From Blasia pusilla (Eukaryota; Marchantiophyta; Marchantiopsida; Blasiales), in contig CM114271.1 in NCBI GenBank assembly GCA_050084515.1, positions 24,552,001 to 24,616,000 of the forward strand: 64,000 bases of DNA, given 5' to 3'. Positions within the stretch are counted from its first letter, which is position 1; every line of letters starts with the position of its first letter. This document shows positions 1 through 11,440 of the stretch, piece after piece. The position numbers and the translations under genes were made by a program. The notes under the pieces are model-generated. The model searched no databases. It was not told the DNA's origin and worked only from the letters and a program-made list of their open reading frames with translations.

Positions 1-1
1 T

Positions 2-148
2 GGGGCGTATAACTCTCCACCGAAGCCGAGAGCTCCGGTTCCAGAGCCACCCTTGGTAGTGACTCCATCATCACTTCCAACGATTCCCAAAATCGGGAGG
101 GCAAGGCCGAAAGTGATTTTGCAAGAGCTCTCGGACGATGACGAGTGA
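2..148 (+). CDS. C-terminal end of an unrecognised protein (partial)
   Basis: A frame open from the left window edge runs 48 codons to a TGA at 146-148. It is proline- and serine-rich and ends in an acidic stretch (ELSDDDE). The composition looks like a real disordered C-terminus, possibly of a retroelement polyprotein because transposon debris follows. No domain is visible in so short a piece, and it could be chance. Confidence 0.25.
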   Translation, partial: GAYNSPPKPRAPVPEPPLVVTPSSLPTIPKIGRARPKVILQELSDDDE

Positions 149-1745
149 GTTCAAAGAACTCAACGACCAGCTTGATTTGCGGCGTTTGGAGTAGGGACTT
201 TTTGATAATTTGGCGAGAAGATTTCATAGAATAGATCAAATGTCTGATTCCAAGCTTTTTCGGATGATATAAAGCAGAAGATTTATTCGATCGATGGTGG
301 TGCTTGTAAATGTTTGGTGATCATTTTGTCTTTCGAATGTGATCGTCTATGTACTCCACGGTCTTCTACTTTGCAACCCGTCGGATTTCTCCCGCTTGCA
401 ATTTTCACTTTATGACCATCGCAACCCGTCGGATTTCTCCTCCTTGCAACTTTTTGCTTTTTGACCATGGACCCTTTTACCACCTCCAGGCAGCTTTGTC
501 TGATTCGACAGTTGCCTGATCGGACCCTTTCGGATCGGCGATGGCGGGCTTCTTCCCTTGGCACATTCCCTCAACTCGTAAAGGAAGGCGAGGCTTCTTT
601 TCTTCTCGACGTGTTGGATTCCTTCTACCTGTGCGGTTGCCATAGTGGTATTACCGGGGGCGGAGCAGATATTGATCTTGGATGGGTGTCACATTGCAGA
701 GCGTACAAGGTATCTTGCCGAGGAAGGCGGTGGGACTCGAGACAGTTACATGGGACCGTTATGGTGTACCTAGGGGGGCCAAGGCTCTCGGTCGCCAACA
801 TTTTCGATCCCCGTCTACAACCGGCCGGGAGGAGCCACTTGAATCCCGGGACATTCCTTTGGTACATGCCATCGAGGAGAGTTAGGAGTAAATTTGTAGA
901 TGACGAGGTGAAGAAATCATAGACTAGGTTCAATGTACATTTCGAGGTTCCTTCGGAGGTAATAAAGGGCGAGATTTTTGAACCCATAAAGGTGTTGGTA
1001 AAAGTTTTCGGAATATGTTTTTGGACTTGTGGAGGTGGTGCAAGAGAAAGGCCCAAAGGCGAGTGTCCAAGAACAAGTCAAGAAGATTGTACAAGGTGAT
1101 AATGCAGCCAAGTCACTCCATTGACCTCAAGCCTAGAGGAGACAAGGGAGATGGTGTAGGCACTAGGGAGTCTCAGGGTATCCAATGAAGGAGATAGAGT
1201 GCTTGATTGTTTGTTGTAGAGGAGGGTTTGAACCAAGGGGTGGATCTGATTGTTAGGGCCAAGAAATGAAGAATAAGGGGCTAAGAAGAGGTCAATGGAG
1301 GCTGAGCTCAAATGCTTGGACTCTTGTGGGCTAGAAGATTCCTCATGGAAGCCTAGAGGACCTCATTTGAAGGCCATAAAGCTTGAGAATCCAAGGGAGA
1401 GATCTATGGAGTTGAGAGGATCCAAGGAGTGATTTGTGGAAGATTTGTGCGAGGTGGAGCTAAGTGGAGGTGTGAGCGAGGGCGGGGCTCGAACCAGATT
1501 GAGAAGAAGCAAGCATGGGAAGAATATAGAGGTAGATCTCACCTTCAAGCATGTCCAAGAGACAGTCGAGCCTATGCCATCAATGTTGCTCAAGAGGCTT
1601 TAGTTAGGGCAGGTTTAGAAGTAGATGAGGTAGAAATTTCAGGCAGTAGATGCCTTGGAGTAGATGCTTAGGGTTGGCATCCGGGTGGTCCTCCAACAAA
1701 AATACCAAGGGCACCTTTGCTTTTTTGTTGACCGAGATGGGGAGA
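149..1745. other. Unassigned transposon-like DNA
   Basis: There is no gene I can support here. The longest open frames (for example 461-922 +) lack recognisable motifs and have opposing frames of similar length. A purine run, ATGGGGAGA, ends at 1745 and is followed by TGTTAAGAAA, which looks like a polypurine tract followed by the start of an LTR. This suggests the left 1.7 kb is the internal end of a decayed LTR retrotransposon and 1746 onward is its LTR; this is inference. Confidence 0.3.
373..468. repeat. Two tandem copies of a 48-bp unit
   Basis: The unit beginning GCAACCCGTCGGATTTCTCC occurs at 373 and again at 421; each copy continues with a TTGCAA, a T-rich stretch and a TGACCAT. The copies differ at a few positions. 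No function is apparent. Confidence 0.8.
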
Positions 1746-2039
1746 TGTTAAGAAACTTAGGCTCACATGGAGAGTGATGGAAAAATGTTTGTAGTGGTCT
1801 TATGATGTCTACTTTTTTTTCGCCCCAAGGAAAAAGGAGGTTTTTTTAGGGCCAAATGTGGACCACTACCTACTCTCTTCTAAAGATTTCATGGATTTGA
1901 AAGCAAACAAAAATTTCAAATATGTCATAAAGTTTTGAAGAGAGGAGGCGGATTTGGCCCTTTTTTTTGAAGAGAGACTCTCCTCTCTTCCTCTCTTAAA
2001 TCTCTCTCTTACTCTCTCCTGCGAATACGGCCCGGGGCA

Positions 2040-2640
2040 GTGCGGCGTTGCAGGCGGCACAAAACGGCTACAAACAGCACGGCCCTCGATGGTGGGATGC
2101 GACACTCCACGGCATACTCTCCTCAATAAGAAATAAACCCACACTCTGCTCCACAATGACGGTGCAACTCCACGATCGAGACGGTGCCGTGCCGTGCGGC
2201 CACGAACGGCATGGCGCGGCAATCGGCGGCGCGTTACAGCTACAGGCGTCACGGCACTGTGGTCGATCGTCATCGATCGGCTACCAATCACAACATAGCA
2301 CCATGAAATAAAAACTCAAACACCATAATTGGACGTCATCTACCATCACTGGTTGATGACGAAACTGCAATGACGCTGGCGGCCAAACCAAAGTACGTTG
2401 TGGCGGCGCAAGTCAAAGAATCAAAGATCCTCCACTCCGTAATGGCGGCAATGGAAACCAAAGGGTGGACAACATCCGAATGCAGCTCTAAGCAACACTC
2501 GGCAACGGCAACGGCCGACGGTGGCCGGTGAACCCTGGACCGTTGACGGTGACAGTTGACCGTTGATGGTGATGACGAACCGTTGATGTTGACGGTGACG
2601 ATTGACCGTTGATGGTGATGTTTGACTGTGGACCGTGATG
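2040..2640 (-). repeat. Left arm of a long inverted repeat (reverse orientation)
   Basis: This segment is the reverse complement, with substantial divergence, of about 5030-5500. Shared landmarks include the block around GTAATGGCGGCAATG near 2440 (CATTGCCGCCATTAC near 5138) and the block with the CCATCACT near 2343, whose counterpart AGTGATGG is near 5255. It is GC-richer than its surroundings and looks like LTR or leader sequence of the retroelement whose gag begins near 6.1 kb, present here in opposite orientation. Confidence 0.6.
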
Positions 2641-2672
2641 GTAGACCGTCGACGGTGATGGTGACTATGAAG
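2536..2672. repeat. Degenerate GACCGTTGACGGTGAY minisatellite
   Basis: Short units related to GACCGTTGACGGTGA or its GATGGTGATG variant recur about nine times with irregular spacing. The mirrored segment near 5040 (GTCAACCGTCACCGTCAACG) carries a shorter version, so the array expanded in this copy or contracted in the other. Confidence 0.7.
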
Positions 2673-3225
2673 GTAACGGCCGCCGCCGGTGTGGCGGCTG
2701 GTTTAGGGTTTGAACAATTTAACCCTAAAAATCACCTAGCAATGGCAGTTTTGCAAGATTGACCATAACTTTTTACTCGCAACTCCAAATTGCGCACCGT
2801 TTGTTGCACAACGTGCACAGCTTCACAGACTACAACAATGTAAAAAGTATTTGGAATTGGAAAATCCAGTAAAAATTGACGGGGACTGTTGTAAAGACCA
2901 ATGTCTCTTTCTCCTACACAAAATTCGGCAGCGACTCCGTGCTGATTTTTCCCAACCAAAATGTGAAACATGTTAAAATTACAAATCAGAAAACTACATG
3001 GTGCTCCCAAGAGCACCGGCATGGGGCAACCTGTCCCCATGATCCATCCCTATAAGAAATTGGGCAGCGCTTCCACGCGCCACTCTTTCACACGAAAAAT
3101 CGGCAAATACGAAGAACAATCAAAGCAGCCCTTGCTCCAGTGAGCAGTCCCATGAGCCGTTGAATGGGGAACACCATCCCCAACCTAAAAGAACATCGAG
3201 TGACCAATGAGCTCCCCCATGAAGC

Positions 3226-3740
3226 TCTCTCACTCTCTCATTCTCTCTTTGTAAAGTAAGATCCAATCTCTCTCTATACCATCTCACACCATAGCTCTCA
3301 AAGGTGTGCACTCTCTCTCATGTCAAACCAAACCCACTCTCCTAATGAGAGTCTTGGATTACACTCACAAGGCAAGGGACCTCCCCTCACCCAAGGTCTC
3401 ACCATGGTAACCTATTCTCCCAAGTACCTCCTTGGCTCTTGACTTGATGTAGGAGGTCAAAGACTTATTACCAAAAATAGAATATGATCATATACTCAAA
3501 ATGGTACTTACCTAAAATAGTAAGTTCCTCAATATGACTAAAAATGAGCCGAAACGAAGGGGAAACCTGCTCTCTGAGGTCTCTCGGGGCCTCTACAGGT
3601 CATGCTCAACCTATTGAGTATGTTCTCCACTACTCACAAAGGCGCTCTACTAGATCTCAACAATCTGTCCTAAAAGACGTGACAACCGTGACCACGGCAA
3701 CTGTCGCTCTCATAGTCACTGCCAACAATCCACCGTCAAA
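3226..3740 (-). repeat. Reverse-strand LTR-like fragment of the 13-kb retroelement family
   Basis: About 500 bp match the central part of the LTR-like 3' end at 13.11-13.63 kb in reverse orientation: the block with CAAACCCACTCTCCTAATGA, the block CTCCTTGGCTCTTGAC and the block GAGCCGAAACGAAGGGGAAA all recur. The 120-bp repeats that flank this core in the three other copies are not clear here. It is a separate insertion or remnant, not part of a gene. Confidence 0.75.
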
Positions 3741-5029
3741 GTTACGCAATCGATGGTATCATGTTGAGAGCCTTTCTTCGAGTAAGGGCGGGCCTTCTAG
3801 CTGTGGTATACGTGGTCGATGCAAGGTGAAGTCTCTAAGAAGTTCTCCTTTTTCAATACAAAATTATTATGTATACTCTCCATTCTCTCACGAAAGATAT
3901 CACAAATGGAAGTTTCGAAGGGATCACTTCTTCGTAATATCGGACCCCGGAATTCCTAACTATAAAATCCCTATAAACTACTTTATCCTTGTACAAAAGA
4001 AAGATAACACAACTAGTGTTAAACCCTACTTGAGCAGGCCTATTGACATCCATGGATCGCTATATGAGGACATACAAAGTACAATCCCATGTCCTTCAAT
4101 ATGTGATGATAGGAGAATCACCGGAGTTCGAGATTGCATGACTTGATTCATGAACGCCTCCCCAAAGTGATAAACTAAATAGCGAGTGAACGAGTTCTTG
4201 TCTACAAAGAGTACCTTGACATGGTAAGGATTGAGGAAAGGAAAGTCGGGCACAACTCATGCTCCACCCCTATCCATGCTTGACAGACATTCTCTACTCT
4301 CTTCAAGAATGGGCTTTGGCGGAATTATTCTCCCAAGAAGGATAATGCACTCTCATTAGAAAAATAACAAGCCAAAAGATTCACTATTTTAGTATGGCTA
4401 AACTCATCTAAGATGACAAGCCTCTCATCTCCACACACACACACCACACTCTAGAAACCTCTCGAAGAATAGAGCATGGTCAAGTTATTTTCCCAAGAAG
4501 GGTGATCCACTCTCATTGGAAGAGCAAGCAATCTCAAAACCATACACTCAAGAGTGACACGAGAGACTCAAAATGTGAAATAGAAGGTGATGAACCTTTG
4601 AAGGTACCTCCTCTTTATATACTCACAAAGGATCCACAAGAGTACGAAATAAGGCTAATATTATCTTGTGCCACATGGCTTCCTCTCAAGGCTTAGCCAA
4701 TCATATTTTGACACAAGTAGATTATCTTTTATCTCTTCCAAAATATCCTCGTTTATCCACTTGATATTTTCCAAATTACCCCAACTACCCTAGCGACCAA
4801 CCAAGACTACTTTTGCTTTTTATTAAAGTACCAATCTCACTACTTTACGTTTATAAAGTGATCTTTTATTTATTACCTTTTTTCTTAAAGTTGGGCCCGC
4901 ATAAAAGAGGCACCATAAAGAAGTTTAAACATGGGAATTTCCTTTTCCTAAGCTAATTTACTTAATACAAATAAAATTCTAGGTAACACTTGATGAGGAA
5001 GGAGTTTCCACACTGGCTGATTTTACTAT
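3741..5029. other. Non-coding stretch, probably retroelement remnant
   Basis: No supported gene. The motif CCCAAGAAGG followed by a short variable piece and CACTCTCATTRGAA occurs twice (near 4332 and 4492), an internal duplication with a period of about 160 bp. The region is AT-rich from 4690 onward. It separates the arms of the inverted repeat described for 2.0-2.6 and 5.0-5.5 kb. Confidence 0.5.
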
Positions 5030-5500
5030 ACGACAATGGTCAACCGTCACCGTCAACGGTCAACCGTCCACTGTCGGCCGCTGCCGCTACCTAGCGCTGC
5101 TCAAAGCTGCGTTCGGCCGTTGTTCATCCTTGGATTTCATTGCCGCCATTACGGAGTGGAGGATCTTCCACGACGACCGATGTTTCTCTAACTTGTGCCG
5201 CCACCACATACTTTGTTTTGGCCGCCACTGTCATTGTAGTTTCATCATCAACTAGTGATGGTAGATAACATCATGTTATGCTATTTGATTTTTTCATTGC
5301 ATGCTGCTATGTTGTGATTGATAGCCGCTCGACAATGATCGAGTACGGTGACGTGACGCCCATAGCCGCAACGCGTCGCCGATTGTTGCGTCGTGCCGCT
5401 CGTGGCCGCATCGCATTGTGTCGGTCGCAAAGCCACTCCTTCACTAAAGAGCAGAGTGGGTGAATTGTTGATTGAGGAGGGTATGTCGCCGAGTGCCGTT
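5030..5500 (+). repeat. Right arm of a long inverted repeat, upstream of the gag region
   Basis: This is the inverted counterpart of about 2040-2640. It lies directly upstream of the gag-like region of the + strand Ty3/gypsy element and may be part of that element's 5' LTR or leader. I could not identify a primer-binding site or a clean LTR end here. Confidence 0.6.
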
Positions 5501-6189
5501 CCGTGCCGCCAGTGCCGTACCTCACCGCTGGACCTGCACAACACATCGAGGAGGTTTGAGTAGCGTCAGTACGAGAGGAGTATGACTTCTTGATTAGGGA
5601 AGTTGTCTTCACAATCGAGTTGGGATCAAGATTTGCTGTTTCCAAGGAGCGACATCGATATTCTTGTCAGGTTACCCATTCTGGTCTCTTACCCTACACG
5701 TTTGAGGGATTTTCCAAGTATTGGGAAGTTATTTGGGATATTGGGTTTTGTGCTCATGTTGAGAGCATCGATGATGTATGGGTTTAGGAGATATAGACCT
5801 ATGTGGGATGTCCAGAGTTGAGGATGGTTTGTCGATGAGATGATAGATCAATTGATTTGTTGCACCACAATGCTTGTTGCCGCACAACACAACTCTCAAT
5901 GAGAGAGTGTAGATTGAGTGCCGCATGTTTAGTTTGAGTGATTGAGGGATTACTCGCAAGATTGAGAGTAATCGTGTGAGAGGGGCACTAGGGCCATCAC
6001 GGCATCCTTTCAGGATTTTTAGAGGTGAGGTAGTGGACTAGAGAGTAGCTCTCGAGGGTTTACCCGGAGTGGTGTGAGGTTTCAAGGGTCTCCACGTGAG
6101 AGACCATCTCAATCTCCTTCTGTGTTATCTTCAAACAAGGGGGAGTGTTTAGAGGAGTGTGTTAGTGATCCACCTTACACATTGAGTGG

Positions 6190-7110
6190 TCCTACCAGTT
6201 GGGCGTATGAGATGGACAACCGGGGTAGAGGACCACGTAGGTTTTCGGGTGTTGTAGGCACTATAGAGCTACACGACTTCGTTGCCGAGTTTAGGAGTTG
6301 GTGTGACTCACAACGGGCTAGGAACTCAAGAGAGTTCAACCCGTTTACAGCATGGAATGATATGTTCCAGCATTTAGAGGGGCGCCCATGGACGATTACC
6401 ATGAGTTCTTTCAGAGATATGCCTAGGAGATTAAAGCATGGCGACTTTACTATGACCCACACTATGTGTCATGGACGGAGCCGTTCCCAAATGAGGAGGA
6501 GGAGTCAGGAGAGGCTACTTCCTCTTCCACTAGTGATGTTTTATGAGGGGTCAACATCACTCAGGGAATGATAGAGACTCAGGCTATCCAATCATGGTAC
6601 GCGATGCTGGACCGGACCCTACGGACACGGGTGCGGGAGGGAGTGCTTCTTATGAACACCTCCCGTACGTTGAGAGATGTTTGTAGGACCAGCGAGAACA
6701 TTGAGCGCAATATGGAGGAGGAGAGCATAGCCACCATGGATTCTCGACGAGAGGAGTCACAATTGCCTGCACCTCTAGTGCAGCAATGTGGACTCCGAGA
6801 TAGGTCGACAGTGGCACCACGAGCTTAGGGAGGATACTGGGAGGCCGTGCGACAGAGACTTGCGCCTTCATATGTGGTTCACCAGATTCCGCCCACGATT
6901 ACTTGTTGCTCATGTGGTGGAGCCCATCATCACCGTGATTGCACTCATCAAGGTCATGGACGTGTGCCTTAGCATGGAGGAGGAGACGGTGTTGCATCAA
7001 GAGGTTATCAGTGTGACTATTTTCAGAGGTATGGTCATACATGCGCCAAGTGTTTCAGTTTACACCTTGAGTTACGTTTGGACCGAGGGCCAGAGAGGGC
7101 AGGAGAGCGA
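6190..7110 (+). pseudogene. Retrotransposon gag with two CCHC-type zinc knuckles (broken)
   Basis: An open stretch around 6190-6390 holds a capsid-like segment with FVAEFRSWCD and FNPFTAWNDMFQHLEG; the sequence then continues in another frame (YHEFFQRYA, then EIKAWRLYYDPHYVSW) past a TAG, so there is a frameshift near 6388. A later segment (LDRTLRTRVREG, ENIERNMEEE) resembles the gag C-terminal region of gypsy elements. A near-canonical knuckle CCSCGGAHHHRDC is encoded at 6904-6942. A second, CDYFQRYGHTCAKC, at 7012-7053 has phenylalanine where the second cysteine is expected. The protein would package the RNA in virus-like particles. Stops and frameshifts make it non-functional. Confidence 0.7.
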
Positions 7111-7899
7111 GTAGCCGGTCTGAGTGGGCTTAGAGATCGTGCACCAGGTGGTCTTGTTGGGGGACGAGAAGCTGGAGTTTCCCGACAGGGTGGTGGAGCT
7201 GCCGGTGGAGGAGGTAGACTCCGAGCGTGAGGCTGGGATGGTTTCTCAGATACAACAGCTACACGAGCAAATTGCCGTTATAACATTGAGGCTACCTGTT
7301 GTCGGATCCGGGGCATCAACATCATATGGAGCAGCCAGAGATATGGAGGATCCTGGTTGGATATGCAGGGTTGCCCAGATGGAGGCCGGCGTAGTTATGA
7401 TGCGTGGACACTCGCAGAGTTGGATCCACAATGAGGGGAAGCTACGAAACATACCAGACTTCCTTTGTCTTTCACATTGTCTGAGGCGACGAGGATCCCA
7501 TCGATGGGTCCCTTGGAGAGTTGGTGATGTTATTGGTGTGCAGGCACGCAGGGCAATGGGAGAAAGGAGTGCGATGACTCCTATTGTTGATGGTCAGGAG
7601 GAGCATGTATTGAGTACGATGTTGAGGGCGGCCACGATGGTATACCGTGCTCTGCTATTTTCTGCTTCGGATGTTATGACATGGGGAGATACACCCGTCG
7701 AGTTGTTCCGGCAGGCCGCTATGCTATGTTAGCATGGAGTTGGAGTTCTTGCATCACGTTCATAGGAGATTGCAGAGGAGGTGATGGACCTGCCCTTGGA
7801 GCGGATGCTCAGGCCGTCCACGTTAGATTCATGGCAGGCTACAATTGCTAGGATGGCGGACATGCCCGCTAGACCCGCGATAGAGCATGCCATGGCCTC

Positions 7900-8640
7900 T
7901 CCTGGTGTTGTGTTGCTAGATAACCAGGGAGATGTCTTCCACTTGGTGAGTCCGGAGGTAGATCTCTCAGTCCGCAACGCGTCTTGCTGGATTCAGGAGC
8001 GCAACCCCTTATGTTGGGAAAAGCGTCATTCAGAGGATTGGGCTTGTCGAGAGCCAATGTGGAGCGTTGTCCATTCCGGATATAGAGATCCTTGGATGGA
8101 GTGAGTACCACACAGTATATCACCCGACAGGAGGTCCTGGTGAGGATTTTCCCAGGACAACCTACAGATGAGTCTGTGGTGCGAGCCAAGGCAATAGTGA
8201 TTGATGGAGATTCCTACGACATCTTGGTTGGTGGAGCAGTGTTATACCCGATGGGATTTTTCCTAGATTACTGGGAGGAGTCAACGCCCTACAAACCCGG
8301 ATGGCAGTCAGGTGATGGGCGCCTTACCTCATTACCCATTCGATTCATCGATGCAGTGATCGAGCAACACCCAAGAGAGATGGCGACCTTAGCAACATTT
8401 AGTAGTGCCATCACTTGGCCAAGTGATTTGATTGAGGGACATGTCCATGCAGAGGATACTCTTGTTCTTGAAATTTCTATGGAGAGGAGTGTCATGATAG
8501 CCACATCAGTCCGTGGAGGAGAGGTGCCATTTTGGGGCTCGATTGAGGAGCTTTGACGCTTAGCCAGTGAGCATGCCCATACGACGTGGAGCAAGATGTT
8601 TGCACCAGAGTGTGAAGGTTCAGAGGAACCCGTGGTAGCC
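7900..8640 (+). pseudogene. Retropepsin-like aspartic protease domain (broken)
   Basis: The catalytic triad LLDSGAQPLMLG is encoded at about 7984-8019, with Asp at 7990-7992. About 80 codons later the same frame reads YDILVGGAVLYPMGF, matching the conserved second half of retroelement proteases (typically DILLG). In-frame stops are TAG at 8083 and TGA at 8554. The enzyme would cleave the gag-pol polyprotein. Beyond the protease the same frame runs straight into the methyltransferase domain, which is why I read the two as one polyprotein. Confidence 0.75.
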
Positions 8641-9660
8641 AGGATTGCTGCTATGATCCCTTTGGACACCACCCCGATTGTGTGGTGCATCCCATAGGAG
8701 TGTATTCGGGTGTTGGATCTTTTGAAGGGATCAGCACTGGGTTAGTTGCTATTTTGCAGGCAAGAGTACGCGTGCAACCGTACATATATGTGGAGATTGA
8801 TGATGTTGCAAGGCGTGCTTCACTTCACCATGTGGCGCAGTTACACCTCCGTTTTCCTGACTTGTTGTCTGCGTCCGCTATCCACGGATACCAGAGTTCC
8901 CTACCGAGGGATATTTCATTGTTGGGGGTGCAAGACTTGGAGCGGGTAGGGACCATAGATTTGGTCATTGCTGGTTGGCCGTGTTTGGGCCAATCAAGTG
9001 GAGGTTAGATGACACTCAGTTTAGGTTGTTTTGGGAGATGATGCGGATTTTGCGATACTTGCAGGAGCATGAGTCTCGTCCTCCAGCATACATTCTGGAG
9101 AATGTGCCAATTTTGGGCGATTTGAGGTCCCGCGTTATGACGAGTGCACATCAAGTGCACGCATGAATCGGCCCGGCAGTGTTTTTGGATGCGGCGAGTG
9201 TAGGTTCTAGAGCACACTGCGCGCATCTTTGGTGGACCAACTTGGTGCCACATGAGGTTTTGCGGAGGGCGTATACGAGAGTGGAGCGCCCCTCCGATTT
9301 GTTGGTGGTTTCTATATTGGATCCGGGATGTCGATCACAGCCAGTGAGGAACGATGATCGACTGTCGTTGACTATGGTCAACATGATTGGCATGCCACGG
9401 GCAGTCTTTCCCATATTGGTGAGTTTTCCCGCTTCCTATGCATTCAAGGAGGTTGGACCTGGCTTGGTTTGGGATGACCAAATATAGAGGTTGGTGGAAC
9501 CCAACGCCGACGAGCGAGAGCGAGCGATGGGATTCCCCACAGGAGTGACAGAAGTACCGTCACTATCAGAGGCATCACAACATCATGTCTTGGGTCAGGC
9601 GATGGACCTGAACTGCTTGACATGGATTTTCATCTTAGAAGTAGTTGAGCAACGTCGTTT
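8640..9660 (+). pseudogene. DNA cytosine-5 methyltransferase domain, DNMT3/DRM-like, inside the pol region (broken)
   Basis: The conserved C5-methyltransferase motifs appear in order. Motif I (SAM binding) is split by a 1-nt frameshift near 8718: VLDL in the protease frame, then FEGISTGL in the next. Motif IV with the catalytic cysteine is GWPCLGQSSG (Cys codon 8982-8984). Motif VI is ENVP (from about 9098). A DAASVGSRAHCAHLWWTN segment near 9190 corresponds to motif VIII, ADERERAMGFPTG near 9506 to motif IX, and VLGQAMDLNCL near 9587 to motif X. Spacing and order resemble DNMT3/DRM enzymes. A second frameshift near 9005 moves the reading to the frame used by RT; stops are TAG 8695, TGA 9164 and TAG 9485. 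It would methylate DNA, perhaps the element's own cDNA. Family assignment is from motifs only. Confidence 0.85.
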
Positions 9661-10090
9661 GAGGATGCAACAGATCACAGCAGTTGCGTTGGTGAGCCCC
9701 ATGCCTACTGAGAAGGTTGAGGCAATGGCAGGGGGCAAGACCCAAGGAGATCGATAGACCAAGGGTGATCGGAAGAGACTCCCTTGGACTTCTTTGGATG
9801 TCTTGGAGGTACGCTAAGAGATGGTAGCCACAGCATCGAGCGTGGTTCCGGGTATTGCAAATGGAGATCCGATTTTGCAGTTGGCTATAGCGGAGCAATC
9901 AACTTTTCTTTCCCGAGACGGGGTTTCACCATAGCAACCACCAACACTCGAGCCAGAGAGTCCTACCATTGTCACGATGGAGACTTGGGAGTCAGATATG
10001 GGCCCTAAGTTGACAAAAGGAGAGCGGCGCTGGATACACCAGTTCCTTAGGAGTTATAGGAGTTGTTTTGCATTTAGTATGCATGATTTG
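9661..10090 (+). pseudogene. Linker between methyltransferase and reverse transcriptase
   Basis: The same frame continues through this stretch (TAG at 9755) with no motif I recognise. It probably encodes a spacer of the pol polyprotein. Confidence 0.4.
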
Positions 10091-11440
10091 GGTACGCTGA
10101 AGGGTCCACGGATCCGCATTGATTTGTCGAGTGATACATCGATCTTCTGACGATCCTACAGGTACAGTGACATAGAGAGGGCTCTGATTTAGAGTAGGAG
10201 CCAGGACTTGGTTGGAGCAGTACTAGTGGAGATGTCGCATGGAGAGTATGAATCTACCACTTTCATGCATGCCAAGAAGGATGTGCATGGCAACTGGACG
10301 GATAGGCGGATCTGTGGAGATTACCGACCTATCAATCGGCAGATGAAGTCGGATAGGTATGCCATGCCCACTCCTGAGGAGATCTTCAATGCTATTCGAC
10401 ATGCAAAGATCTTCAATTCGTTAGATCTTTGAGCCGGATACCATCAACTGCCTATCAGATTGGAGGACAGGCAGAAGATGGCATTTTGGGGCATCGATCC
10501 TCACGCAAAGGATTGCTTGTACCAGTGGCGGTTCTTACCATTTCGGTTAAAGAACGCCTCGGATGAGTTTTAGAGGGTCATGGATAAAATCTTGGCAGGT
10601 GTGGATTTTGCTAGGTATTAAATTGATGACATCGTAGTCATAAGCGTCATGGTTGAGAAGCATGAGCGACATCTAGAGGAGGTGTCTCAACGATTGTAAT
10701 TACATGGGTTGAAGCTACATCCAGGCAAGTGCAAGTTCTTCTATGACCAGATTGAGTACTTTGGTCATACAATATACCCATGTGGCCTTGGTGTGCAACA
10801 GACAAAGATAGAAGCTATTTCACGCATTCCACGCCCTACAGATGTGAGTTGAGTCAGTGCATTCATGGGATTGGCAAACTTCTATCGACGGTACGTCAAG
10901 GATTTCAGCTTGATTACAAAGTCGCTCACCTTGCTGACCAAGGTGGATTAGGAGTGGCACTGGAGGAATGAGCACGAGAGAACATTTCAACCGCTCAAGG
11001 ACAGATTGACGTCCGCGCCCATATTGAGGAGACCAATCAGGGGGCGTCCTTTCCAATTGCATACCGATTGGAGCATGTTGGGGCTTGGAGCTGTGCTCAC
11101 CCATCATGACGATGATGGTAGAGAGTTTGTGGTGGCTTACGCTAGCTAGTCGCTCGAACAACGCAGCAAAGGCGAAGTATATCTTGTATGAGGGTGGATG
11201 CTTGGTTGTAGTTTGGGTTGTTGCACATTTCAGATGTTATCTATTAGGCAATCCCTTTACCATCATTACTGATCATCAGCCACTTAAGTGGTTGATGGAG
11301 TCCGACAAGCTTACACGGAAACCTTCAAGGTGGGATCTTTTGTTGCAGGAGTATGACTTCCATGTGGTGCATAGACCTAGGATGCTCAAACAGGATGCAT
11401 ATGGTTTGAGCTGTAACCCATGCCCAAGTCAGCGAGATGC
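10090..11440 (+). pseudogene. Reverse transcriptase and RNase H of the gypsy element (broken)
   Basis: A single frame runs from about 10090 to 11150 interrupted only by stop codons (TGA 10148, TAG 10190, TGA 10430, TAG 10571, TAA 10619, TAA 10697, TGA 10850, TAG 10949, TAG 11147). RT signatures include TDRRICGDYRPINRQ, SDRYAMPTPEEIF, YHQLPIRLEDRQK, the catalytic IDDIVV (10622-10639), LHPGKCKFF, and AFMGLANFYRRYVKDF. RNase H follows with FQLHTDWSMLGLGAVL; after a frameshift near 11150 it continues as AKAKYILYEGGCL, FTIITDHQPLKWL and QEYDFHVVHRP. These enzymes copy element RNA to DNA. Motifs are unambiguous; function is lost. Confidence 0.93.

Noticed and set aside
461-922. A 153-codon ORF near the left edge
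   Set aside because: It starts within a tandem repeat, has an opposing ORF of similar length and shows no recognisable motif.
3752-3775. Primer-binding site suggested by TGGTATCATGTTGAGAGCC
   Set aside because: The resemblance to the plant Met-tRNA binding sequence is interrupted by six extra bases and the site is next to a reverse-oriented LTR fragment, so the orientation does not fit.
8083-11149. Reassigned stop codons (alternative code) in the retroelement pol
   Set aside because: The host genes in the window (JMJD5-like, 43.6-kb gene, GRAS) use the standard code, and pol also has frameshifts and a deletion, so ordinary decay explains the stops.
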